Shown: positions 10,680 to 22,380, counted from the stretch's first letter. The stretch is DNA of 64,000 bases from Erinaceus europaeus (GCF_950295315.1 NC_080164.1:115392890-115456889); one strand, 5' to 3'. Notes: generated by a model not told the origin, from the sequence alone. Program-made: numbers and translations.

Positions 10680-11580
10680 ACAGCTAGACTAACCCTCACT
10701 GACAACCTCTGATTGGTTCCTTGCAAGGTTGCTGACCGCAAGCAAAATAAATCAGTCATTCCAACAATGCTCAGGGTTGATTCAGAAACACACCACCAGA
10801 GGAGAGGGCAGATTGGAGAGTGTGATCAGAGTGAAGACTGTGTGCATTGTTCTTTATTCTAGGGCTAAGGACCTCAACCCCATTAGTCTCTAGAAGACCT
10901 CTCTCTCTCTCAATACCAAGGTGGGAGGTGGATGCTTTCCAGTGGAAGATGCAAGGTATCCTGGGTCCTGGAGCCTGTGGATTTGTGCCTGTGTAGGTTC
11001 TCTCTAATGCCCAGAGTGTACTGAAATAGGGATCTAAATAGTAATGTTCACAAGCTCAGCAATTGTCTTTTGTCTTTTGGAGGTTGCAATATCTTGCAGT
11101 ATCTTCCCTGGTCTAAAAATATCTTTGCCACAGGGGTTTAGCTCTTAAGAACTTCCTCTGCAGACATCTGTTTCCATGCCCCCACTGAGGACTTTAGTTG
11201 CATGCCCCCACTGAGGACTTTAGTTGGAGGTGGGAAGACTAATCACCAATTTCTGGAAACATAGACCCACTGCCCAGAGACCTGGAGAGCCAGAGCACGA
11301 AACTCTATAATGCCAGCTTTGGCATGATGGGAACTTTTCAGGATTATTATTCAGACCTGCAGAAGCTGGAATGTATTAGCCTCATTCCCTCTGGGGAGTG
11401 TCAGGGAAAAGTGGGAGAGAGCAGAAATCCAGAAACTGAATTTAGGGGCAGCCAGGAAGGGGGTCAAAGGGCCCCAAATCTTCCTGCCTACTGTGAGTTT
11501 TCTTGCTTCTACAGCTGTGAGGCTTCAATATTGCTAGAATAAAGTCCTCCATTTTTAAAAACTTATCAATAATACATTCA
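10680..11580. other. unique sequence with a 26-bp tandem duplication
   Basis: Nothing coding was recognised. A 26-bp unit is perfectly duplicated in tandem at 11,175-11,226. Confidence 0.5.
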
Positions 11581-11593
11581 AAAATATTTACTA

Positions 11594-11973
11594 GTGGGAT
11601 CATGTGGTAGTGCAGCAGGTTAAGCGCACATGGTGAAAAGTGCAAGGACCAATGTAAGGATCTTGGTTCGAGCAAGGATCAATGTAAGGATCTTGGTTCG
11701 AGCCCCCAGATCCCCACCTGCAAGGGGGTCACTTCACAAGCAGTGAAGCAGGTATGCAGGCGTCTATCTTTCTCTCCCCCTCTCTGCCTCCCCTCCTCTC
11801 TCGATTTCTCTCTGTCCTATCCAACAACAACATCAATGGCAACAATAACAATAAGAAAACAACAAGGGCAACAAAATGGGAAAAAATAGCCGCCAGGAGC
11901 AGTGGATTTATAGAGCAGGCACCTAGCCCCAGCAATAACCTTGGAGGCAAAAAAATAAAATAAAATAAAAAAT
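11594..11973 (+). repeat. A-type SINE with extra 3' hairpin module and B-box duplication
   Basis: An A-type head and tail are followed by the extra 3' module (GCCGCCAGGAGCAGTGGA to AACCTTGGAGGC) and (AAAAT)n. The segment holding the pol III B box (GGATCTTGGTTCGAGC) is tandemly duplicated at about 11,643-11,701. Target duplications are AAATATTTACTA at 11,582-11,593 and AAACATTTACTA at 11,974-11,985. Confidence 0.88.
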
Positions 11974-11989
11974 AAACATTTACTAACTT

Positions 11990-12130
11990 TTATAGAGGAA
12001 GGGAGAGAAACGAAGAGTAGGAACTGAGAGCACTGCCCAGCCCTGGCATTATTCAGTGGCAATGATTAAACCTGGGACATCTGTCATGTAATCAACCTTG
12101 TGTGCTACCCCTATGCTGTCTTCCTGACCC
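11990..12130 (-). repeat. D-type SINE, decayed
   Basis: Reversed D-type order: AGCACTGCCCAGCCCTGGC, AAACCTGGGACATCTGTCAT, then GCTACCCCTATGCTGTC. Assignment is by layout only. Confidence 0.5.
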
Positions 12131-12189
12131 CAAATATTTCCATTTATACTTACTGTTAAGGGATTTATTTATTGAAATCTGGGTGTCTC

Positions 12190-12372
12190 ATACATACATG
12201 ATTTTATTTCCCATGGTCAACTTTTTTATTCTGTTTATTCCTGATGCAGAAAGAGGGAGAGCTATCACAGAGCTTCCCCTAGTGCTTTGATATTCCCACA
12301 TGGTCTCAGGACTCAAACCTGGGACCTGCTCATGGCAAAACACATGCGCTGCTAGGTTGGCTTCCAGTCCCC
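12190..12372 (-). repeat. D-type SINE
   Basis: In reverse complement the head region reads AACCTAGCAGCGCATGTG then TTTTGCCATGAGCAGGTCCC, with a B-box-like CCCAGGTTTGAGTCC. A GA-rich tract lies at the tail side. Confidence 0.65.
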
Positions 12373-12374
12373 AA

Positions 12375-13049
12375 ACTTCCGTTTTACATAACCCTCATTA
12401 ACACAGAATGACATAAGTGCCTCACAGGCCTGTGAGTATGTTATAAAATATTTGACTCCAGGGTCTTATCACATGCAAACATCAGCGTACGCATTATTCA
12501 TGTCAGAGTTCTTACCTGCTCAGATAATGAGGAATTTTTGATCAGTAGATGGAATGTTTATTAAATACAGATATGACGAAGGTTGTAAATTGATGATAAT
12601 AGCAGTCGATCAATTTTTGTAATGTGATTTGCTCAGTTTCACTATAGATTTATAAAAGGTGTGTGGGGGGAAGGGGGTTAAATTTCTAATTTCTGTCCCA
12701 GAAGATCCAAGGATAAGGTTGTCTCATAGCTTGTTTATCAGCATTGTTAAATTTAATGATCCAGTCAATCAGACTTAAATTATAGTGAAACCACTACATA
12801 GATAGATTCATAACAGCCAATCTAATGAGTTCCATTAAAGTAGCAATGACAAGTAAAGGATTTCTGAAACAAACACAGAGGTTTTTATCAGGAATCTACC
12901 ATATACATTTCACCCATCATTCCATTGGAAAACTGTAGAAATAGGATGCTAGGTGGTGGATTCTGGAGTTGGCTGTGGCTCCTGACTGCTGTTCAGTGAA
13001 CTGTGTGGTGAATGGGTGCTGAGCAGGCTACTTGAGATGAGTAGTAGCG
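12375..13049. other. unique AT-rich sequence, nothing recognised
   Basis: No repeat or gene signal was recognised. Confidence 0.45.
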
Positions 13050-13057
13050 ATCACTTT

Positions 13058-13356
13058 TTTTTTTTCCTCCAGGATTATTGCTGGGGCTCGGTGCCTGCAC
13101 TATGAATCCACTGTTCCTAGAGGCTATTTTTTTTCCCTTTTGTTGCCCTTGTTTATCGTTGTTATTATTATTGTTGTTGTTGTTGCATAGGACAGAGAGA
13201 AACGGAGAGATGAGGGGAAGACAGAGAGGGGGAGAAGAAGATAGACAGCTGCAGACCTGCTTCACCACTTGTGAAGTGAAGCCCCTGCAGGTGGGGAGAC
13301 GGGGGCTCAAACTGGGATCCTTATGCCGGTCCTTGCACTTTGCACCATGTGCACAT
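13058..13356 (-). repeat. A-type SINE with 3' hairpin module
   Basis: The plus strand opens with the extra module (CCTCCAGGATTATTGCTGGG to CACTGTTCCTAGAGGC), then the reversed A body. ATCACTTT at 13,050-13,057 and 13,357-13,364 is the probable target duplication; the distal part of the tRNA head is missing. Confidence 0.85.
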
Positions 13357-13604
13357 ATCACTTTATTTCTTATCCCTTCTTTATACAACTCTCCTGCTTG
13401 CAAATAGCATGGGTAGGATTGCAGGAAAGCACAGTCAAATCAAAAGAATTGGCCCCAGGTCTCTTCCCAGTGATCAGATTCTCCATTAATGCCAAGTTAT
13501 GTACAGTTCTCACACAAAAGCATTTGTTTTTAGTGTTTTTAACATCCTAATGACTAGTGACACAACACTTCTATGAATTCACTAGTCAGTTTTTTATTTT
13601 ATTA

Positions 13605-13900
13605 ATTAAATTTATTTATTTTTATTTCCACCAAGGTTATGGTTGGGGCTTAGTGCCAGCACTATAAATCCACCCCTCCCAGAGGCCTTTTTTTTTTTTT
13701 TTTTCACTTTATTCCAGAGAACAGAGAAAAATTTAGAGGAGAGTTAGGGAGAGAGAAAGAGGAACACATGCAAACCTGCTTTACCCTTTGTAAATGGCCC
13801 ACACTGCAGGTGGGGACTGGGGGCTTGAACCTGGGTCTTTGCTCAAGTCTTTGTGTATACTACTAGTGCGCTTAACAGGGTGAGCCACTTTCCAGCCCAG
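13605..13900 (-). repeat. B-type SINE with 3' module
   Basis: It carries the module (CACCAAGGTTATGGTTGGGG to CCTCCCAGAGGCC) followed by the GA-rich body, CAGGTGGGGACTGGGGGCTT and a tRNA-like end with GTGCGCTTAACAGGGTGAGC. Confidence 0.75.
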
Positions 13901-13904
13901 ATCA

Positions 13905-14625
13905 ATTGTATTTTATTAATTATAACTTCTATAAGCATAGGGGTTAAGGCAGTGAATTCTGGTTTACATCAGTGTCCTTTAAATTATGTGTTTGTGTCCT
14001 TCTCTTCATTGTTGCTCTAGAATGACCACATTACTATTGGGAAGATATGGTGTGCAAAGCAGGCCCCATGCTTCTGTCAGTTCTTGGCGTGTCAGTCTGA
14101 GTCAGAAGTTAGGGGAAAAGAGAGGAGGCTAGTGCGAGCGTGCCAATAATACACCAGGCACACACATGCTCTATTCAGGACACATGATTTTCTTATGTTC
14201 ATTTCTATTTCATATATTTATATTGGAAGTCAAACAGAATACTGTTTGAGAGAGAATGTGAAGAAACTTCATTCTTTTCCCCCGTATTCTATGCATATTG
14301 AAACATGATACAATAAATAATTCAGACTCTTCACTGAGTAAATAAATCTTTATTGGATTCAGAAATGACCAGTGATGTTTGCATCATTGTGCTTAATAGA
14401 GAGTATTTAATGATCTTAGTGTAGCCTTTTAAGCAAGCCATTCTACTCTTTCCTCTAAAGACTCATGACTGCTCAGTAGCCAAAGTTTTGATGAATATTT
14501 GTAAGTTGACTTATTAAAGCTCATTAGTAGCTGAATAAGAAGTTATTACATAAATTTTTCATGGTGTCATGGGTTTTTGCAATGCTATGTGGCTCTGTGT
14601 TCATAGCCTGTTAGTTCACATTTGA
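13905..14625. other. unique sequence, nothing recognised
   Basis: AT-rich, with no familiar repeat or exon seen. Confidence 0.45.
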
Positions 14626-14629
14626 TTCT

Positions 14630-14867
14630 ATTTTTTTCCCACCAGAATTATTGCTGTTGTGCATCTTTCCACTGCTCCCAGTGGCCATTTTCCCTCTTTT
14701 CTTAGATGGTAAGAAACAGAGAAATAGAAGTAGAGAGAGATAGAGAGAGAAGGAGAGAGCAGAACTGCTCCACTGCTCTCAGAGCTTCCTCCTCCATGCA
14801 CTCCCATATATGTCATTTTGCACATGGTGACAGATGCATTCTACCCTGAGAGTCACCTGCCGGCCCC
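14630..14867 (-). repeat. B-type SINE with 3' module, diverged
   Basis: CACCAGAATTATTGCTGTTG to CTCCCAGTGGCCATTTTCC is the module. It is followed by a GA-rich tract, a decayed B box and a CACCTGCCGGCCCC end. Confidence 0.65.
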
Positions 14868-14869
14868 CT

Positions 14870-15640
14870 TACTGCACAGTTTAACACAGTTTCCCTCATC
14901 TTGAAGGGGCCATTTTCATAGGAAAACCTACAGGTATTAAAAAAAATTGCAATCAAATTTATGATAAGAATATTGCATTTTTTTGTTTACTTAACTGCTT
15001 AGAAATCATTTCAATTGAGGAAAAAAATCTCTGATACAATATATTAAAAAAACTTGTTTGCAGGCAAGGCTAAATTTAGACAGCATTTAGTTATTTAATT
15101 TACATGTTTCACTAATAAACTTAAAGAACCACTTTGTAATGATCTTTCTTCCTATTATAATAATATTAACATGAATCATGTAAAAATATCCTTTAAGTAG
15201 TGGCTCAACCCTCAACTACTTTGACCTCATTTATGTATGATGAGAAATGAATATGTCATCTTACACAAGGTGAATCATTTAACATCATATTTGTTTTATA
15301 ACACTGACTTTATAAGATTTATAGTGAAAGTAGTAATTTGATAGTGATTTGCTAAAGGAGTAGAGAGAGAGAGAGAGAGATGAAAGAAAAACAACTTCTG
15401 AATCACTTCTAGGCCTACAGAATACATATTTCTAAATTTATTAAGTTGTGCTATAAAAAATTATGGGGAAAATATATGTGGCTTTAGAGTTTCATAAAAA
15501 TATTAGAGCTACAGATCAAAATGAAAAATGTTTTTTATTTTTATACTTTTTATAGATTTAGGCATTCTACCTTTTTTTTTCCTAGCCTGGGATTTGTATA
15601 TATAGAATTTCGCTGTTCTAGGACTGATTTTTTTTTCATT
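14870..15640. other. unique AT-rich sequence
   Basis: Nothing is recognised except a short (GA)n run at about 15,362-15,381. Confidence 0.45.
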
Positions 15641-15641
15641 C

Positions 15642-15644
<3 letters not shown>

Positions 15645-15686
<42 letters not shown>
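15645..15686. repeat. (GATA)n microsatellite
   Basis: About ten uninterrupted GATA units on the plus strand. Confidence 0.95.
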
Positions 15687-15770
15687 AATTAAGATTGTGT
15701 TTCCTCCAGTATTGTGGTGCTGGGACTCAAACCTGGGCCATGCACATGGCAAACCACTTACTCTCTTGAG

Positions 15771-15799
15771 CTATCTATCTATCTATCTATCTATCTATC

Positions 15800-15846
<47 letters not shown>
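15771..15846. repeat. (TATC)n microsatellite
   Basis: About 18 TATC units with one CATC interruption. This is the reverse complement of the GATA tract 85 bp upstream. The intervening 85 bp resembles a reversed SINE head (GGGACTCAAACCTGGGCCAT). Confidence 0.93.
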
Positions 15847-15848
<2 letters not shown>

Positions 15849-15849
15849 G

Positions 15850-16545
15850 CCCCTTGCTTTTCTTGCTTGTAAACTGATTTTCAAAAGATGTAATAAATAC
15901 TATTGTTAAATTTCTGTCATTTATTTGTTGTAAGTGGTCTTTTTTGTTTTTGTATAATTCCGAGCCAAGAGTCTGTGCCAACTGTCATAAGGAAAGAACC
16001 CATGTGATAATTACTTGACATGTTAATATTACAATGGCCCTTATTGAACCTGTAAATAGTTCTCTTGGATAATGCACCTGCTTTGTTATGTATATGACAC
16101 AAGGTGAAGCTAGGCCACACAGCACTGGGGGAAGCTTTGGAGCTATGGCATCTTTCCTTCTTTTCTAGCTCGACTTATCTCTCTCTCTGCTTTTCTCTTA
16201 ATATCTGAACAACTGTCCGTGGATAGGTGAAGTGCCCGAGACAACAACAGTGAAATATCCGTTGTCTTTTGGTTTCCACAGTAATGCTTTGAAAATGTAA
16301 AAACAGATGATCAAGAAAGTAATATCTGTCAAAATGTCTATACAAACCAATTAAAGTCTAGGCTGGTGTCTGTCTGAAATAATGATATAATTTAGTCATG
16401 TAAAAAGTCAGACTTTCACTTGCCTGTGAAAATGAAGCCAGTAACTTTCAGAGACTCGATGTCAGCCAAGAATAAATGTCTACGGTATGGCATCCATCAT
16501 CTCTGCATTGCTTTGGAAAGAAACAGAAGCATTTTTTCTAAACCT
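15850..16545. other. unique sequence, nothing recognised
   Basis: No repeat or gene signal was recognised. Confidence 0.45.
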
Positions 16546-16547
16546 TT

Positions 16548-16677
16548 TTTTCTTTCTTTTTTTTTTTTTTGAAAGATTAGTAGGGAATGTCAGAACAGAG
16601 CAGAGATGAAGGCTGTCTAGCCTGTGGCCTCAGTTGATCAAGTCCAGTGCTCAACCCACTGAGCACCTCCCCAGCCT
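16548..16677 (-). repeat. D-type SINE, short and decayed
   Basis: A poly-T start, GAACAGAGCAGAGATG and CCCACTGAGCACCTCCCCAGCC match the reversed head-side order of related copies. Confidence 0.5.
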
Positions 16678-16679
16678 AC

Positions 16680-17412
16680 TCTAAAACCTTTGCATTCACT
16701 ACCTTAGTCACTGATAATGCCTGGTGCTGCATTTCACCCTTGCAGTGTGAGGCAGTCGACACTTTTTTTCTTGCAGAAAAGAACCATCCTGATGAGACGA
16801 TTTGCACTTTTCTTGAGTAAGCTCATTTCTCCAAGTAGGATTTTTCCTTCCTAACATGGTCAGTATTGAGAGTAACTGAAACACAGCACTCCAGTTCCTT
16901 GTGGTAGGACTGAAGTGTCCACTGCAGTTCGAGGGAATTTAGACAAGGCTATGTGTGAATTTTACATTGATGGGAGAATGTTTACATATTGCTTGAAGTC
17001 TAGGTGTGAAATCTAGACCCTGAGCCTCCCTGCAAGATCAACAGAAACCCTCATGGCTCTGAAGGTCTAACCTAACCCTGTCCCCACAGGGTTCAAAGTA
17101 GTTATGTCTTTTTGAAGATGACTCGCAGACTTCAGTATCCATTCTTCTATCTATCCCAGCTTTAGACCTGTACTGCACAGCTAGGTCCCATCTTGCTGTT
17201 GCTATTGGCTACTCCTATTGAAGGGGAGTGTTGAGGGAAAAGGGAAGGTCCCCCTCCCCCAAGCTTTATTCTGAGGTTTTTAGACTGTCTTCCATAAGGA
17301 AGAATTAAAAAAAAAAGACAGTTATGTTTCAGGGAGTCAGACATTTATTGAGGGAAAGTAAGGAGAAAGAAGAGGAAATTACATGCCATAGAACCACACA
17401 GATCAAGAGAAA
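16680..17412. other. unique sequence, nothing recognised
   Basis: No convincing coding frame or repeat was recognised. Confidence 0.45.
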
Positions 17413-17430
17413 AGGGAGCATGATATCTTT

Positions 17431-17638
17431 TTTTAAATTATGTATTTATTATTGGATAGAGACAGAGAGAAATTGAGAGGGGAGGAGATAGACAGGGAGA
17501 GAGACAGAGAGATACCCGCAGCCCTGCTTCACCACTCATGAAGCTTTCCCCTTGCAGGTGGGGCCTTGGGGCTTGAACCTGGGTCCTTACGCACTGTAAT
17601 GTGAGTACTTAACCAGGTCTGCCACCTCCTGGCTCCCC
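17431..17638 (-). repeat. B-type SINE with 18-bp target duplication
   Basis: A full reversed B-type element. Perfect AGGGAGCATGATATCTTT copies at 17,413-17,430 and 17,639-17,656 define its ends and indicate L1-type integration. Confidence 0.92.
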
Positions 17639-17817
17639 AGGGAGCATGATATCTTTATTTTTGTTCATCTCAGGACAAATTTAGCTGTGGCCTTTTGTTT
17701 TTTCCCCACTAATATATGGATTGCTTGTTCAATTTCCTTGAACAATTCCAAAGATTGCTTTTGTTTGGTAGCTATTTTAATAGCATTCATTTATTTTTAT
17801 ATCTACTCCTTAAAAAT

Positions 17818-18008
17818 ATGATATTTTTCATTTATTGGATATAGAGACAGAGAGAAACAGAGTAGGGAGAGGGAGAGAGACAGAGACATTATAGTACTGT
17901 TTCACCACTGTGAAGCTTTCCCCCTGCAGGTGGGCTGTAGGGGGTTGAATTTGGGTCTTTATACATGGAAATATGTATGTTTAACCAAGTACACCACCAC
18001 CACTTGGA
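17818..18008 (-). repeat. B-type SINE
   Basis: ATTGGATATAGAGACAGAGA, a GA-rich body, TTCACCACTGTGAAGCTTTC and ACCAAGTACACCACCACCAC appear in the reversed B order. Confidence 0.75.
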
Positions 18009-18209
18009 TTAATAACTCTCTTTTCCTGTGAACTGAGGGTCTGGAGCATGTACAATAGTGCATACATGATTCTACCTCTTTGGGCTATACAATTTTTTTT
18101 TTTGTCCATGGATTTCAAAAAGTGTTTAATGGATCACTTAGTTACTTATGAATAAAGAAAAGACCCCTTAGTTAACCCTAAAATGTGAATACCAGTATGT
18201 TTGAGCTAT

Positions 18210-18355
18210 ATATTTCACATACAGACAGAAAGACAGAGTACAGCACTGAAGCTGTTTCCTTTGCCGTAGCACATCCATAGGGTGCCCAGACTTGAACCTC
18301 AGTTTCTTGGGGCAATGCAGGAACCCTGCCTGGTGAAATATCTCTCTGGACCAAT
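18210..18355 (-). repeat. D-type SINE, decayed
   Basis: CAGACAGAAAGACAGAGTAC, CAGCACTGAAGCTG, CCAGACTTGAACCTCAG and CTCTCTGGACC follow the reversed order. Confidence 0.5.
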
Positions 18356-18359
18356 AGTT

Positions 18360-19335
18360 CATCTTTTAAAACACCCTTTGATTATTGTCTTCTTAAGATA
18401 TACTTCCTGTTCATTTTGAACCCTATCATTTATAATTTATAACTCAGTTTTCCAGATTCTCTAGGAAGTTTAAGTTTGGTAATTTTTTTCAAGTATTGAG
18501 TATTCTCAAATATTGGTGACTGCTTCAATTATTGATTCTATTCCTTGCATAACCAGACACTGCCTCTCTTTGCTATGTGTTAAAAAAAAAAAAAGCCAAC
18601 ATCTAATTCCACTTCCATTCGGTTTTACATTGAAATCTTACTACCAATTTTGATTTATCAGGAACTAATTTCCAGATCTGTGAGTTATTATTTAAACCAC
18701 TTGCTGTTCCTACTGACATTTCTTCCTGCTTTTTTGGCCCATTTACTATCATTAGCACCTCCAACAGATGGGAAGCACAGAGAGAAAGCAGGAATGAAGT
18801 TAATTTTGCTATTTGTTGGAAACCAGAATTAAAGGTTTTGTAGGCTAGGACATTAAATTTAAGGTATAAAATAGGATTTGAAATTGGCCTGTAAGAGAAT
18901 GATAATATCCCTCCTCACAAAAAAGGTAATGATAACAATTATTGTCTAGCCCTTGACCAGTATAAGTGATATGTGAAAAGGAATTGTTACTCTCTTCCCC
19001 TCACACACCTACTTTATTGGGGCTGAGGGTTAATGATTTACAGTACAATTGGTAACACACCGGTACAACTTTTCATCTCCCTGTCATAGGTGTAAAAAGG
19101 CTGAATTAAAGTCACATCTACACTATCAGGTTATATGTTCCTATGCAAATGTCTAAGGTATTTCTCTCTATTCTGTCTTCTACAAAATCCAAGCAATAAT
19201 AGATTTTTTTTTTAACAAAATGATGTTATATTGAAAAAGAGTGTTAGTAGAAAGGAACTGTAAAGGTTATAAGGGATATTCCCATTACTCCTTTTAGTGT
19301 TTGAATGAGTTATGCTGACTCATTTACACTTTCTT
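18360..19335. other. unique AT-rich sequence, nothing recognised
   Basis: No repeat family or gene signal was recognised. Confidence 0.45.
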
Positions 19336-19339
19336 TTCT

Positions 19340-19880
19340 TTTTTTGTATTGATTTCTTTTTTTTAGTTATCATTATCATTATTGCTTTAATAATGATTGA
19401 CAAGATTGTGGTATAAGAAAAGGGCTACAATTCCATACAGTTCCCACCATCAGGATTCTGTATCCCAGCCTCTCCATTGGAAGTCTCCTTATTCTTCATC
19501 CCTCTGGGAGCATGGACCCTTTTTGGGGTGCAGAAGGTGGAAAGTCTGGCTTCTAAAATTGCTTCTCCACTGAACATGGGTGTTGACAGGTAGACCCATA
19601 CCCCCCAGACTGTTTCTATCTTTCCCTAGTGGGACAAGGCTCTGGAAAGGTGGGGTTCCAGGACACATTGGTGAGGTCATCTGCCCAGGGAAGTCAGGTT
19701 GGCGTCATGGTAGTGTCTACAACTTGGAGGCTGAAAAGCATTAAAATATAAAACAGAACAAATTGTTTAATAAATAGGAACCTAAAGCTAAGAATATAGC
19801 AGATGTGGAGTCTTTATGTTGGAAGTAGCTAGAAAGTCTGTTTTAGGTATATTCCAAGGGGCTCATGACTTTACTAATTG
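19340..19880 (-). mobile_element. L1 3' UTR fragment
   Basis: AATAATGATTGACAAGATTG, TCCCTCTGGGAGCATGGACC and GGCTGAAAAGCATTAAAATA match the reversed L1 3' UTR. A poly-T-rich low end marks the old poly-A tail. Confidence 0.78.
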
Positions 19881-19884
19881 CTGC

Positions 19885-20365
19885 CTAAGTTCAACAGTTC
19901 ACATTTATACTTTCTTATTTAGTTTCTCTGTGATGTGATTTACTAAGTTGATGGTTACTTTACCATTCTGCAAGAATAGAACACTTAACTATTCTTGAGA
20001 ATCTAATTGGTTTTAAGTGGTTTCAAATACTGACCTCACACTCCCCCCCCCGCCCCGTCTGTAGTTAACTGACATACAGTCCAAGTCAAGAAGATAATAT
20101 TTTATCAAGCCTGAGGTCACTGGTGGCTAGTGACTAGGTCTATTAACAGTCTCCTGCTATGCATTTTTTATTATTGGAAAAAGAGTCCTTACCTCCTAGT
20201 GAGGTAAAGATGGTCCTCATTTCAAATTATCAAGGAAGAAAACATCAGGGAAGGCAAGAATATGTTTAAATAGTCTGAAATGTGACAAAATGAGAAGGAC
20301 AGGGGAATATGATGAAAGCACATGAAGGGAGGATTTTCTAAACAAATGATAAGACTGCAGTTAGA
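19885..20365. other. unique sequence, nothing recognised
   Basis: It contains a C-rich run at about 20,044-20,055 and otherwise nothing recognised. Confidence 0.45.
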
Positions 20366-20375
20366 TGAATGTAAT

Positions 20376-20741
20376 CTATTCTTTTTTCTTTCTTTTTTTT
20401 TTTTGCCTCCAGGGTTATTTCTGGGGCTCGGTGCCTGCATCACGAATCCACTGCTCCTAGAGACCATTTTTTCCTCTTTTGTTGCCCTTGTTTTATTATT
20501 ATTATTATTATTGTGGTTATTTTGTTGTTGTTGCTGTCATTGGATAGGACAGAGAGAAATCGAGATAGGAGGGGAAGACAGACAGGGGCAGAGAAAGACA
20601 GACACCTGCAGACCTGCTTCACCACCTGAAGTGAAGTGACTCCTCTGCAGGTGGGGAGCAGGGGGCTGGAATCGGATCCTTAAGCTGGTCCTTGCGCTTC
20701 ACGCCACATATGCTTAACCCGCTGCACCACTACCCGACTCC
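20376..20741 (-). repeat. A-type SINE with 3' hairpin module
   Basis: The module (GCCTCCAGGGTTATTTCTGG to CTGCTCCTAGAGACC) precedes the reversed A body and head. TGAATGTAAT at 20,366-20,375 and 20,742-20,751 is the target duplication. Confidence 0.9.
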
Positions 20742-20828
20742 TGAATGTAATATTTTCTATATTAACTACCCTTGTCTAATCTAACTTAATTTCTTTCTTA
20801 TCTACATCAATATAAGGCAATAGGAAAC

Positions 20829-21124
20829 TTTTTTTTTTTCTTAACCTTTTTGTCTCCAAGGTTATCTCCAGGCTTAGGGCCAGTAATATGAATCTACTAC
20901 TCCTAGTGGCCATTCCCCCCCCCCCATTTTATTGGATAGGACAGAAAGAAACTGAGAGAAGAGGGGAAAAAATAGAGAGGAAGAAGGGAGAAAGATAAGA
21001 TACCTGCAGACCTGCTTCCCAGCTTGTGAAGCGTCCCTCCTGCAGGTAGGGAGCCAGGGGCTCTAGCCCAGAGCCTTATGCAGGCCCTTATACTTGGCAC
21101 TATGTGCACCACTGCCTGGCCCCT
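20829..21124 (-). repeat. A/B-type SINE with 3' module
   Basis: TCTCCAAGGTTATCTCCAGG leads into a C-rich run, TTGGATAGGACAGAAAGAAA, CCTGCAGGTAGGGAGCCAGG and CACCACTGCCTGGCCCC. Head features are intermediate between A and B. Confidence 0.7.
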
Positions 21125-21246
21125 GGAAACAATTTTTTTCAAATCACAAAATTTAGATAGTCTATAAGTAAGTAATTTTAGGGAGCAAAGTGGTTTTATT
21201 TCTATGACACAGTTCATATTCTTTCTTTCTTTTTAAAGTAAACTTG

Positions 21247-21523
21247 GGGGCTGGACGGTATCCACCCGGTTAAGCATACAGGGTATGAAGTACACATAAG
21301 AATCCAGTTCGAGTTCCCTTCCAGGTCGTTTCACAACAGGTGAATTTCATGCAGGTCTGCAGGTGTCTGTCTTTTACTCCCCTTCTCTGTCTTCCCCTCC
21401 GCTCTCCATTTCTCTCTGTCCTATCTAACAGCAATAAAAATAACAATAACAGGAACAAGAGCTGCGATAGTGTTAACCCTGGAGCCAAAAAAAAAAAAAA
21501 AAAAAAAGAAGAAGAAAGAAAAG
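21247..21523 (+). repeat. A-type SINE, internally shortened
   Basis: The A-type head is intact. The tail jumps from AACAATAACAGGAACAAGAG to the end of the 3' module (GTTAACCCTGGAGCC) and a poly-A of about 21. AAAGTAAACTT and AAAGTAAATTT flank it. Confidence 0.8.
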
Positions 21524-21524
21524 T

Positions 21525-21950
21525 AAATTTAATGAGATTTAAATGTGAAAATAAGCTTGGAATCTACAATATATATCTTGGGAGAAAACCCATTTTTCTA
21601 TAACTCAGTTTCAAAGGGACTTAGATTTTTATATATTTTGAAATTCTTTCCAGGTTCATATTAAGAGCTGTGTTGAGTCCACAAGCAGGAAGTTGTGTGA
21701 GGGAATGAATATATTACAGTGTGAGTTTGTAGGTATGCTGTGTTATACATGAAGTGAGAGTATGTATAAGCACATGTGAATACACAGGAGGGGAGACAAA
21801 AGTAGAGGGTGTGGTGAGCTGAATATTGAATGAATAAAGGTTGTAGAAAAACTGTGAGTCAGCAAGTACAAAGTAACCCTAGACCAGTTGGAGACTGTTG
21901 AAATGACCACTGCAAATCTCAGCTGTTATATTCTTGCCTTTGGGTTCTTG
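21525..21950. other. unique sequence, nothing recognised
   Basis: Nothing was recognised. Confidence 0.4.
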
Positions 21951-21954
21951 ATTA

Positions 21955-22380
21955 GTCAACAATTTGTTCTGCTTTATATCTTAATGCTTTTTCAGCCACC
22001 AAATTGCAGATGTTAACATGACGCCAACCTGACTTCCTGGGTAGATGACCTCATCTAAATGTCCTGGAAACCCACCTCCCCAGACCTCTGTCCCACTAGG
22101 GAAAGAGAGAGAGACAGGCTGGGAGTATGGATCAACCCGTCAATGCCCATGTTCAATGGGGGAGCAATTACAGAAGCCAGACCTTCCACTTTCTGCACCC
22201 CATAATGATCCTGGGTCCATGCTCCCAGAGGGATAAAGAATAGGAAAGCTATCAAGGGAGAGAATGGGATACAGAGTTCTTGTGGTGGGAACTGTGTGAA
22301 ATTGTATCCCTCTTATCCTATGGTTTTGCCAGTATTTCTATTTTGTAAATAAATTTTTTAAAAAAGGAAAGAAAAAAAAG
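21955..22380 (+). mobile_element. L1 3' UTR fragment with poly-A
   Basis: In plus orientation it reads AGACCTTCCACTTTCTGCAC, AGAGGGATAAAGAATAGG and GGTGGGAACTGTGTGAAATT, ending in an A-rich tail. It matches the 46-47 kb L1 3' UTR. Confidence 0.82.

Noticed and set aside
13078..13407. Frames across A-type SINEs (also at 3.3, 4.0, 10.4, 11.8, 20.4, 42.1 kb)
   Set aside because: The same leucine-rich or basic peptides recur wherever a SINE lies, so they are translations of the repeat.
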